DNA of 64,000 nt. Origin: Setaria digitata. Its lineage: Eukaryota; Nematoda; Chromadorea; Rhabditida; Setariidae. Below are positions 49,170 through 61,200 of the stretch, piece after piece. The notes beneath the pieces were generated by a model. That model searched no databases, was not told the DNA's origin, and worked only from the letters and a program-made list of their open reading frames with translations. Within the stretch, counting starts at the first letter, position 1, and each line of letters begins with the position of its first letter. Made by a program: the position numbers and the translations under genes. The stretch spans positions 124,001 through 188,000 of the forward strand of contig RCAB01000022.1 in the NCBI GenBank assembly GCA_003640385.1, given 5' to 3'.

Positions 49170-50669
49170 GAAAATCTCTTAGAATTCTGTCAAATAGTGG
49201 AAGTTTGTTGAGAACTTTCTTGCATAATGTTGGCAAGTTGCCTCATTTTAAATTCCTGTTCCTTTATCGTTTTAACATTTTCTAAAAGACTGTAAAATAT
49301 TCACATCCGAGCTACCTTGCTTTCCATCTGTAATCTAATTTGAAACTTCTCTCGAGTCTTTTTTCATCTTTCCATCAACTTCTGAACTACTAGTTTCATG
49401 TGAAGTCCAGTGTAAAGAATTTCGATAACATTATATAGTAATGCTCTAAAATGGTTCATTTCTTCAGTACGTTTCTGGTCATATCGGGTTTTTCTAACTT
49501 CATATTATTTTCATTCTGGTTGAAAATTTCTGAATTATCTCTTCTAGAAGTTCTAGTTTCTTTCCGTTTTACTCACAATTGTAGTTAGTTTAAAGAAAGC
49601 AAATGTTTTGCAATCGTTTCGAGAAGGCAAGTGATTCTCCTGTTACTTTTTATCCATAATGTTTTTGCTGCATATTTGTAATCCCTATAATCTTGAGTGG
49701 TCAGCAGGAATTTAGAGAAATTTTGTATTAAACTTGCATTCATGAGCTATTTTCTTTACCTCGTATTTATTTATCGTCACTGAAATAACTGAGTTGAGAT
49801 AAAATTTATTTCGAAACCTTTAAAATTAATAGCGAACTGGTACATGTAAAATTTTGTTTGATTAATAATTTCTTTTTTCATGCTTTATTACACCGTGTAA
49901 TAATTTTGTTGATCAAGATAAAATTGTCGCTGGAATAAATGATCTGTGTCTCGTCCGATTCGCTAAAATATATTTTTCATCGATACTCTTTGTTACTTGT
50001 TGTAGAATTGAGCTTGTGCTTGCCCCTTGTTGTACATTGTATATCAAACTTTGTGCTTTTTTTTAAAGATTTTTATAGTTTGCCCAATATCTCTAGAAAT
50101 AAGCTCAGTTATCTCTTATTCTTTGAAGCAATAGCTTCAGCAATTTTTTGTTAACCGCCGTGCTTCTTTTCTAAACGTTCCACTGAAGCTACTTCTGGCA
50201 ATATAAGTTGACAAGGCCAGTTTTGTAGCCTTTTAATATTCATGATGTTCGAATAATGTTTGTTTTCCTTTTCTGTCTTTGCAAACATAGTAACTTTGAG
50301 GTGGTTATGATGGATAAATGTCGTGGATGTTTGTTTGTGCGCCAAAAGTATAGAATTGAGGCCGTTTAAATGATCTTCACGAGATACGAATCAGAGTAAT
50401 TGCCACGATATGAAAATATATACCAAAGAATTGAAGTCAAAAGCTAAATACAGACATTTCACAAATCATTGATCGAAATGTAGGCATTGAAAATCATTGG
50501 AAACTTCATTCTTATTACTCTCTTTCACACTAAAAACAACTGATGGTCGTTAAATTTAATAGTAGTTTCACTCTAAAGACTTGCATAAAATGCAAATTTG
50601 GTTGTGATGACATGACATGTTACGTTGTGGAATCTAGAAAACTTGATTATATGTTTATTTGACGTGGAG
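49170..50669. other. Spacer between two BTB genes
   Basis: T-rich on the plus strand, with no exon that fits either neighbour. A 64-codon minus-strand frame at 50151-50345 is unsupported. Confidence 0.45.
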
Positions 50670-53600
50670 ATGAGTGGATGTGTAAAACTTCCAGGTGTTG
50701 TAAACAAGGTTCGGGCTAACAGTTGCAGAGGAGATGCTGAGGATATGCTTTCAAGTATTACCTATCTTTTCCGTTGGACTATACCAATTATCCGTCCTCC
50801 TGGTTCGTTAATTAATTTTTCTGATTGATAACTTCCAAATGTCGCCAGTATTTTGATGAGCTTGTACTTTTCATTACAGTCTTACGTTCTACAGAAGTTC
50901 CTACCCATAGAACACTGTGTGCAAAATGAAATAATTTTTCAACCAAGGATAATTTTTTCAGGCGCCTCATTTTTTCAGCAAACACATTTTTACACGGCAT
51001 ATGAAGCATTTGCATACGAATGGTACGGACAAATGCCTGATAATGGATTTAAATAAGCTTAAATCATATAAGCAATATCATATTACAGAAAAAAGATGAT
51101 TAGAAGATTTGCGTAATTTTCCTTGCTACCGTACCTGTCATTTGCTGTAATTCGGAGCTTTTAGGACGATCAACTTCATAGGATCACCGCAGTGGCCTGA
51201 AATGAAAACAGTTTGGAGATTATTTCTCGATCACTGTAAAATATTTACTCAGCCAACTCCGTTAGCAATTGTATTTAAACTACAATTAATGAAAGGTGAA
51301 GAGTGCTGTGAGTCATTTCCATTCATTATTCAGAATCATTAATTCAATTAAATTGAGAAAAGACAGGAAAAGTCTTGGAATAATAAAAAATGAATAAGCT
51401 CTAAAATTAACTCAAACCATTCACACTAAAATCCTGAATAACTACAGCTAAGAACTGTTATAGCACCGCAGATTGCATCAGCACCAGATGCATACCACTC
51501 GACATTTTTCTCTAGTGGAAATTACCGTCTTTTCGAAGGGAATCCACTACTTGCTTCATTAACAGAAGGTTACTGGTAGGAAATGTGTTCTTTCTTGCAA
51601 TTAATTTCTCACCTGCCATGACAGGAAATTAATTAGAAGTAAGCGTTGGGAATTCTTCTTAATCTTTTCAAGACATCAGAGAAATCGTCTTTAGCCTTCG
51701 ATGTGAATTCACGGTGGCAAGGTGGTCGTGCACTGCTCACTGTGGAAATGCGTTTTGCTGCAAGCGATTTTCAAATACGTATGAACAAAGTCTTGCCTGT
51801 ACAATCGTTACTTAGAGATGGCGACTTCCGCAGGAATCTTAAAGATATTTATCGAAATATCGAGCCGTAAGTTTACTTGTAAATAAAATCTAAACATGGA
51901 AATCAACTTAAAAAGTAAATGAGCAGACCGAATATGTAACATCCTATCCGGAAGTAAGTAGTAAAGTTAATAATAAATAAATAAGCAAAGTTGGAATTTG
52001 GTCTCAAATAACTGGAAGGGTTCCTTGAAAATTTTATAAAATTGTCCTAGATGTAATAAGCAAACTGCACGAAATATTTGTTAGTTTATGCCATGAAAAG
52101 GAAGCCTCAATTGGCCAAAAGTTTTTTTTCTAGATGTCGCTTAGCAAAACTGAGTAAGGATAACTTCTTAAATAATTTACTTCGCTAAAATTCAAAAAAG
52201 AAAAACTGTTCTATATAAACCATTGGGTGCTGAGTATCAAAAAATCGAAGTAATAATATTGGAGATTTAAGTAAATTCTTCGTAGATCAATTTCAATGTT
52301 ATCAATGAACAAAATAACCGGAATTGATACCCAATCAAGTTTATAAATTACTGAAGTATTGAGTGATTGAAAGTTAGCCTTTAATCAGTTCAATCAGTTA
52401 TCAATGAGATATACAAAACTATGTGTAAATTTACCATTAATAAAACTGAGGGAAATGAGTCTTACTTTCTTTTTTTAAAGTAAGTCGTGAAACAACAGGA
52501 ATCGCGATGTGTTCCAATAGAGCGTAGTCAGAAGCTAAGCATTTCCCACTTTTTAAATTTAGCAAGAAATTTTGAGCACTCAAAAATTTTCGTCTTCTTT
52601 CAAACAATTTTTCTAAGCGCAGAAAGATTTATGGCCAGGTTGAAGTTGGAAGTTGGAAAATTTCTCAGCTAAATCTCCAGAGTTAAACTTTTTAAATAGC
52701 TTTTTATGAAAAAAAAAGAACTGAAAAAAAGTGCTTCAAAACTAGTATTTTATTTAATTTGCAGAGATTTTATATTCAAGACATTGGATGGTGAGGTTCA
52801 TTCATATAAAAGTTTATTATATATATCATCGCCATACTTTCGTGATTTATTGAGCTCCGATAATATTGCACTGAATCAAATTACTCTTAATTATAATCGT
52901 GAAGCTGTTCTGCAGGTTTGTTATTTCATGACTTCTTTTATCAAACAAGAATAGTTTCATAAGAACATAGAAAATCTGAATTTTAATAAGAAAAAAAATT
53001 TGTTCCGATAGAACATTTCAAGAAGGGTGGATAAATTATGAAGCCAACTCTGGGATGAAAAATTCTTGGCAATGATTATAGGAAAGACATCAGTGGCAAC
53101 AGTAGATAATATGATTAAGTAGCTCAATATAATTAAAAATAATTATTTTTAATTATATTATTTTTTTTCGTATGTGCTAAGACCGAAAGCTAAACAAAAC
53201 ATTGCACAGCTGGTTAAAGATAATTAGAAAGGTCAACTGAAAAAATATTTCGTTTAGTTTATTTTGCTAACTGGATTACTTTTGAAGACTCTGTCATATA
53301 TGATCTTTGGTGTGTTCGAGTCTCCTGAAATAGTGAATCCGGAATTGATACCTCAAATGTTAAAATGTGCAAAGCATTTCCAGTTGCGAATGACTCAATT
53401 TGACGATGATATCGGACGTGTGCTTGTATTTCAACTTCTAAATGTAATATTAAAGATAGCTACAGAATGCTGCGAATTTACCTAAATTAAATGAGTGATA
53501 ACCAAGCAACTAATACAAATTGTATGAATATGTAGAATTTGGACAATTTGGATGAAATAATCAAGATTTTATCATTAACTCATCGACAGCAAGCATACTA

Positions 53601-54139
53601 CCAAGTGAAACGAATGTGTATCGCAATGATTGTCGAGAAGCATTATCGAAGATTCATGTTTGTTTTAGCCTCAGTGAATTCACAATTTTAGCCAACAAGC
53701 TACTGATACTTGAGCTTTCCCTGTCGAGATTGATCTTATTTACTCGTAATTAGCAGAATTATTATGCCATCGAACTCATACATCTTCCCTCAGAAAAACA
53801 GTTTTCAGCCAGGAGTACAATAGTGATGCAGTTGGCGAGAAACTGGACATCTTTGAAAGGTTGTCGTCGGCGATAGTGCCCAGTTTGTCACCAGTTAATC
53901 GTATACATAGTATATACCGTGGAGGTATGGCCTGTCAAAGAATACTTCATTACAAGAAATTCGTCAGAGATTAATTTGAAATTGTCTTCCATTGTTGATA
54001 TTTATAAAGATAAAAGAATATTTTAGTGGTTACTTGTAATAAATGGACGGAAGCATCAGGTGATTTTAGTATGCGGCTGTTCACGACTAGAATACGGATT
54101 TTTACTTTATTTAGCACATATAAATCTAGAAGAGCCTGA
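50670..54139 (+). CDS. BTB/POZ protein with a long N-terminal region
   Basis: Ten exons join in phase: 50670-50802, 50962-51022, 51165-51295, 51464-51568, 51680-51866, 52765-52915, 53288-53443, 53536-53657, 53794-53924, 54027-54139; predicted length 429 aa. Residues 1-205 are an N-terminal region without a motif I can name (ITYLFRWTIPIIRPPGASFF; GSPQWPEMKTVWRLFLDHC); its position before a BTB domain recalls MATH-BTB proteins. Residues 207-305 are the BTB domain (DFIFKTLDGEVHSYKSLLYI, SSPYFRDLLSSDN, MLKCAKHFQL), followed by a helical, BACK-like part and a short basic C-terminus (FSTYKSRRA). The donor at 51568 (GTTACT) is weak; the alternative GTAGGA seven bases later breaks the frame. The terminal exon rests on phase and composition only. 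A perfect 34-bp palindrome lies in intron 6. Confidence 0.8.
53126..53159. repeat. Perfect 34-bp AT palindrome
   Basis: AATATAATTAAAAATAA followed by its exact reverse complement with no spacer, within an intron of the third BTB gene. It can form a cruciform or an RNA hairpin. Confidence 0.95.
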
Positions 54140-55264
54140 GACTGCCTTTTTACAGTCTTAGATGCTACTGAACTTGTATGTATTAAATTTCGAAGTAATT
54201 AAAAGTAGTTATTTTGGTTCATAAGGGAAGCCAATGGCTTCAGTGTAAAATAACGGTATTAGTGATGGAAAAAGATCAGTTTTGGCAATGACTGCATGAA
54301 GAAGCTGGCATAGAAGAAACTCGAGCTGTTCCCGGACTAGCTGATGCCGATTATGGGTATCAAGGACAGCAGCAATCGAAAATCTCGAATCTGTAACATT
54401 CAGCATTCCTGTTCATCCTGTCTTGCTATGTTTGAATTTTCTCGAACCACCTCGTGGTTTTATTATCGAACTGGAGGCTGTCTTTGCTCAAATGGCAAGC
54501 ACCCAGAATCTTATGCATGTCCCCCAAACTGAAATAACTTATTTCCCGTACATTCAATAAATCGCAATGGTTTCCCGAGGAATTTTAAGATATGCTGTTA
54601 GCATGATAACCAAACAGAAATAGTGGATGATAATATTGCCCTCTCTGTCTCGAATTGTGTCTCCTATTGTTGAACTGTCATTTTCTAATAAGAAGGACTT
54701 CCAATACAGTAATTAGTTCATTTTGGACCTCTTCAGGGGTCATCGATTATCAGTCATGGCAACTTAGACGGAGTAAAATATTTGGGATGGTTAGTTGGCC
54801 AGGCCACAACTTGCTAGCATAGGTCTATCAGTTGCACCAAGTCTTACTATTTTTTTTTTTTTTTTTTTGCAGTTTTACTTATGTGTAAAAACTGGGAAAG
54901 GAACTAGTCAGCAAACGGTCAAGCTAGTCAGGCAATAAATGAACACAAAAGGTAATTCAGCGGTGGGAAGGCAAAATTTCATCGCAGCCTGTCTTTTTTG
55001 CACATCATGTGGTGTGGGAACTTCAGGTCCTTAGCGATTAGAGGTCAGGTGGGTAACCGTGTGGTAGTGTCACTCACCCCTTTTCCACTATTTATCATCC
55101 TTTAATTTCAAACAGCCAGGGAATCGTTTCAATCAATAATGATTAGTCATTATTAGGATACTTCACTCCTTATATCACTCACTGGTAACTTGATTCTTAA
55201 AGGATCGAAGTGTTGGTATTTCTCGTCTAAGTGTTTTTATTAGCAAATTATTGTTAAAGGACTT
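54140..55264. other. Intergenic stretch with coding-like fragments
   Basis: Both strands show short open segments between 54200 and 54540. On the minus strand there is a 65-codon frame and GDMHKILGACHLSKDSLQFD; on the plus strand a Cys-rich 62-codon frame. None connects by splicing. A run of 20 T lies at 54851. The stretch may be a decayed gene or transposon piece. Confidence 0.35.
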
Positions 55265-58200
55265 ATGATGGAAGATCGTGATGATGGTATTGGATCGGAA
55301 ATAAACACACCACGAGATGTGCAACATGTCAAGGAATTGGGTCATAATCCTGAACAGGTCAGATTATTCTTTTTTCTTGAAATGATTGTGTACTTCCTAA
55401 ATATTGCGTTCCTTTTTTCTTTCGAACCTTTCTAGTTACTGTACCAATAATCATATGCTTTTTCTTCCTTGGCATAAATCCTATTAAACTAGTCAGATCA
55501 GGCGAATTTTTATGAAGAGGCATGTAGGATTCCCGGCAAAGGGTGTCTGATTGGAGCGAGCTCTTTTGGACTGTGTAATATTAGGAATTTCCGTTTCCAC
55601 AGTATAATCAACTTTTTAGTAATGTTTCACACTTATTAAATGATGTTTTTCAACTTTTGTAAACATATATTGATTTCGTCTTACTCTCTGTTCAAGTTGC
55701 AGGAAAGTGATGATGAAAATAAGATAGGTCATTTGGTGGCTTCATATCCTCCACCATCATTGGTTTTCCCGAATAGTTCAACGCCAGTTAGACCACAAAC
55801 GCAGCATATTTCACAGCATATTCCGGAGATATCACCAATAAGACAAGGTCCACCGCCACAATTTATAAATGATGCAAATGCTGGTGATAAAGTGCATGGT
55901 GAAATTGCCAGTAATAAAGAATACACCATATTAGGTTGGCATTATTTTTTTTTTTTTTTTTCAAAACGTAACATATATTTAATGATTTGGTCCAATATAA
56001 TCAATTCGCAAATTTCAGATTTAGCTGTTTTGCTTCGCGACAAACATTCGGAGTGTATTGAATTAGAGGTTAAGAATAAGCAGTCATTACAGTTAATAGA
56101 AAAGCTTACAAGTGAAAATCATCATTTTCAAGATCAGGTAGAAATAAGAACACTTTTCACTTTATTTTAGCCACGTGATTAATTAAGCTCAGTTGGATTT
56201 ATATTGTTGCTTGCATTTCTGTTGAAATTTAATTCTTAAAAACTGGATTTTTTGGACAGATTTTTTTTTTTAGGATGAAATCTTTTTTACTAGTGATTAA
56301 ACGCTGGGAATTTTAGCGTCCATTCTTTAGATTGCCGTCATAAAAGTGTGTGCATCATCACTGACCGAAGAAACGGAAAAACTGAAGGTTAGCTATCAAG
56401 CATTAACTTAATAAGTATCGATTTCACGTTGGATTGTTTTCTGTGGCCTTATTCCTATCATTTCAAAATGCGTATAGGCTTCGAGATCTCATAGCGTATA
56501 TTAGAGTTCATTGCAAAGGAACAAGGATAAAGGAATAAAGCCTTGAAATTTGTTTAGTAATAGTTATATTTGTATGGAAACTGAATATTTTATTTAATCC
56601 GTATTTGCTTTTATTCATATATTGTAGGAAGTTCTGAAACAAAAAGATACGATGTTGATGGAGTGCCAACATCAGTTACAAATAGCTGAACAAAAATTAA
56701 CACTTTTTGAGAATATTTCGATTGACATCGAAACAGATAAAGTGAGTTATTTTCTTTAATAGTATGGAGACGGTAATTATAGTAGCTGTTTCCAGGAAAT
56801 AGTATCTTAAGAGTTCTAGTAAAAATGTTGGGTTCAATTTATTTATTATGATTTTTGACTGAAAGAAGAATACATTGCATTTTGCTGAGTTTTTCTTTTT
56901 TTTTTGCACAAATGCAGTCAACTGATTTTGCAGATGGCGGATGCAGAAACACTGAAGAAGTTGCAAGATGAAAATGCTGTAATGAAAGCAAAAATTTCAG
57001 AACTCAAATTAGAACTAGCCATAGAAAAGGTAAAATATATTTTTTCTGAAGGGCTATTTATAATTGACTAAACTATTAAGGCACATGCTGAGATTTCAAG
57101 AAATTACTGTTAAATGTACCTTCCATTTACTCCCATCACTGTATATTTGAATATTTTTCTATAAAAGGCCGTTATATTTTGATTGCAAATAAATAAATAA
57201 ATAAATTCGTGAAACAATTTGATGTAAAGAAATTATCTGTTTAAAAGATGCATTCTGTCGTTTTTATTTTTCTTCAGGAAGGAGAAAGAAATGCTGAAAT
57301 TTGGAGGGGGAAGTATGACGACATGGAAAAAGACAGAGAAGCAATGTTAAGAGCAAAAACTGAGTTAGAAACAGAACTAAGAAGCGCAAAAGCCAAAATT
57401 GCCCGTATAAGTAAGGAGAAAAGTGATTGCGATGAAAAGTGCAGTAAATTCAAATGTTTATTCGAAGAAAATGCTAACAAAGCTGCCGAACTACAAAATC
57501 AGTTACTAATAACTGAACAGAGATTTAAACATTTGCAAGAATCAAATTTGAACTTTGCTGAGTTGGAACAGAAATTGGAAATGGAGAAGAAAACATGGGA
57601 AGAGGAACGAGAACATTTACACAAGGAAAAGTCAGGACTGGAAAAACGAATCGAGCAATTGGCACTTGCCAATTATGTAAGAAATCTTCTACAAAATTAA
57701 ATTTTGTTTGATGTTGAGTTTTTTTTTTTTTTTTTTCAAATGTACTATATTCATCAAAAACGTATAGAGAAAGATTTCTCGGTATTCGATTGGTCTTGTT
57801 TATAAGATAGCTGCTCATAGCCCATCCTATAATTGTTACCAGCTATGGAGGTATGTTATATGTTTGGAAGGATAATTTTGATGATAAAAAACTAATTTTA
57901 GGATAGTAGAATATCTAATTGTAGAGGTGGCAGAAGTTCGGGTTCGACCGACAATCGTCGGCTCTAATTAAATCAGAAGTAATGTTATGTGGGTCAATTC
58001 TAGAAATAAATATAATTGTTTTTAAATATTTACTTTTGCGTAAGGCACTATCAACCGAAAAGCAGGCATTGCTTGAGGCCGACAACAAAGGTTTGAAAGA
58101 TGTGGCTGCATGGCAAGAGAAAAACAAGAAACTTACTCTACAGAATGCACAGCTTGCTGACGAACTGAAGAAATATCGAGATATTGATTTACGACTAACA

Positions 58201-61200
58201 CAATGCCTGGATGAATTAAAAAAAAAAGATTCACTGGTTAGTTTCAGAAATATATTTGTTCTTTCAGTGGAAATGAAATGAATCTGTATTTCCATTGGAA
58301 AACAGACTGTTTAGAAGTGATTAAAAAAAAAAAAAAACTGTACTGTATTAATGGCATATGGTTTTTAGAAAACCACAGCGATATTTCTTTAAATTCTCGG
58401 GTTTTTTTTTAAAAAGATGTCATTAAAGTTTCATTTTGATATATAATTTCAGCTGAATAGTAAAGATTCTGTATGTTGAAATACTTCTGTTTTCTTAATA
58501 AAATGTGTTCAGGAGATCCTTTATTAATACTCTTGTTCTCCTATTTCACTTTCTACATGAACTTTATCATTTCCAGATCGATGAATTGAACGGCCAGATT
58601 ACTAAAAGTAACAACGATTTGAAAAGATTTCGCGACGAAGCTGTTTATTTGAGGACACAATTAAGTGTCAGTTTCCTTTTAAATGTTTTCTCTTTTGCCG
58701 TTTACTAAAAACCAGTTTTTTAATTTCTTAAAATGAACATTATGACATGTTCAAATATCACTTTGTGAAAATATACGTGAGTAGATATTAAATACAGGAA
58801 AAAACAAAATCAAAAAAAGAAATTGAGGAGGACTGGACTTTGAAGAAGGAGGAATTACTGGCAGATTTCGAACATTTAAAAGAGACAGTTGCTAAAAATC
58901 ATAACCTGGAGGTTAGCTTTTGCTTTTTAATGTAATGTGATACATCACAGCTGGTTCATAACAAACAAAATCTTAAAACATGCTCATAGAAAGTTACTAG
59001 CTTTATTCCTATATGTGGGTGTCGTAATTTCTGAATAGCCTAATTATTAGGAAGACGGTAGCTCAGAGATCTCATTGGATTATTAATGACTTATTCTACT
59101 CTTTTTTTAAAGGATCAAGTTGCATCTGAAAAACAAAAAAACAGTGAATTGGTATCATTGCTGGAGAGACGTGAAGCGGAGCTTAATAACATTCGAGATA
59201 TTGTGGAGAAAAATCAAAAACGAATAGTAAGTTTTTTTTTATAGTAAAATTAATGCTTCTGTAGCATATCAAGTTTGAGGAGAATACTCGATGTTACTTT
59301 TTACTGGACTAAAAATAAGTTGTTATGCAGTTTTCCGAATGATAGTGTAGAAATTATATGGATATGATGAAATCTACCCAATCTACCCAGGACTGGAATG
59401 CTAGTTAAAAATTCATTTTTATGAATTCCATAAGGTTTATTTTGCTCCTTTTAATCTTTTCTGTTAGATATCTGCCTATGCTAGATATCCCCCAAATAGT
59501 TTCGTATGTTTTAGAACATACTTTCCTATTCTCATTCTCAGTGAGGTATCTTTTAATTTCAAAAGTTTTGGCTGAAGTGAAGGACTTGAGTTTCTAAAAT
59601 ATTTTTCATATAAAAGAAAAGAGTTAATACTAAGGGATGATAGAAAAAGGAATGAAAAGTTTGAAGAAAAATCTGTAAACCATACCGTTATCATTACTTA
59701 TTGAGTGTGACTTATTAGCCTCTGTACACAATATGATACTTTTGGAATTAGTGGGGGCAGTTTCGCCTATCCATCTACCTTCAGATAATAATATTTTTCA
59801 CATTGTGGCTAACGCGTATGCAATATGTATATAGGAGGAATTAATGGAGGAGAAAGTAAACCTGAAACGTGAAAATGTACATCTGAAGACAGTAGTGGAT
59901 AAAATCAATGCAGAATACAACATTTTCCGGGTTCGTTATTTTTCTACGAATCATAATTTTTATTTATTACTGATTATTGTTATTCATTATTATTATTACT
60001 AACTCTTGTTATCTGATGTTCATTATTAATTTCAAAATGCTATTTATTTTTTTTAACTGTTATACATCACTAATTGCTATTAATTATTGACTTTTATTAA
60101 TTTTTACTATTCATTATCAATTGTTTTGATCATTTACCACTAACTACTATCTAATTTCTATTCATTTTATCATTGATTATTGCTGTACACCTTCTCATTT
60201 AATCTGGTAACTCAGGCGGTTCAGATATGTAAAATGTTAATGATCAAATCAACCGTGATCATTTCATAGGGTTGAGAAAAGATGAGGTTTGTAGAATCAA
60301 GCCGAAGTTCAGTACCAGTTAGAAACTGCGCAGCTAAAGCAAGTAATCGGAGAGAAGGATGAACGTCTGGAACGTTTGCATGCACGGATCGCTTTGTTCG
60401 AATCGTATCCCGGTATGTGGTTTTTCTCTTCTCTCATATTTTCTCCTAATAATTATATTGCAAAGTCTTGGTATATTCTATCTGAAGAAAATGTTAAAAA
60501 TTATTTCTGAATATGTATAGTTTTTCTTTGCTTGTAGGACAGAGTGGTGTTTTCTCTTGTTCCACTGATTCCAATAGCCATACAAATATCACTGTATGGG
60601 ACGCGCTTCCTGCATCTATTCGATCGGAACTATATGAATTAAAGGAAGAAAGGATTTTTTTTTAATTGGAACATTTATTTAATTTTTAATTTCTTTCCTT
60701 TTTTTTACTGTATTTCACTTTAAAAAGTAACTAAATACTTTTGATATTTTACCTATGCTTACTATTTTTTTCAGTTTTTGATTCTAATTGTTTTAGAGGT
60801 ATCAAGACTTAAATACGCTAGTGCACCGCATGATGTCAGATCCACCTGCAAAGCAGTATGCTACTATCACCAAGGTATGTATAGCCTTACCGATTTCTTT
60901 TGATTGGAGAAGAGAGACTAGTTGAAATCATAAACATTCGAGTTTTATTCTTTTTTATGAATTCAGTCAAGTGAAGTCAACAATTTCTAGACTGATTGTT
61001 TCATGATGCTTGTTAGGTGGTGGAGAATAAGTCAACAAGTTGTTCTGTGCATTCGTCGCACTCGGAATTAATGGGTAGATCTCATCCCCGTCTTGCAGTT
61101 TGCGAAGCTGAATCAATTGATTCATCAGCAGAAAATCTAACAGCAACATTGCATAGAGAAGGAATAAATGAAACAAAAGATCCATTATTTTTAATGCTCG

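Noticed and set aside
53658..53691. Stop codon at 53689-53691 as the end of the third BTB gene
   Set aside because: A donor at 53658 joins in phase to two further strongly coding exons, so the stop is probably intronic.
57935..57965. GGTTCGACC word suggesting a tRNA T-arm
   Set aside because: No acceptor stem, anticodon arm or A-box at the right distance.
57915..58295. 126-codon minus-strand frame
   Set aside because: It is the antisense shadow of a coiled-coil exon (58045-58236).
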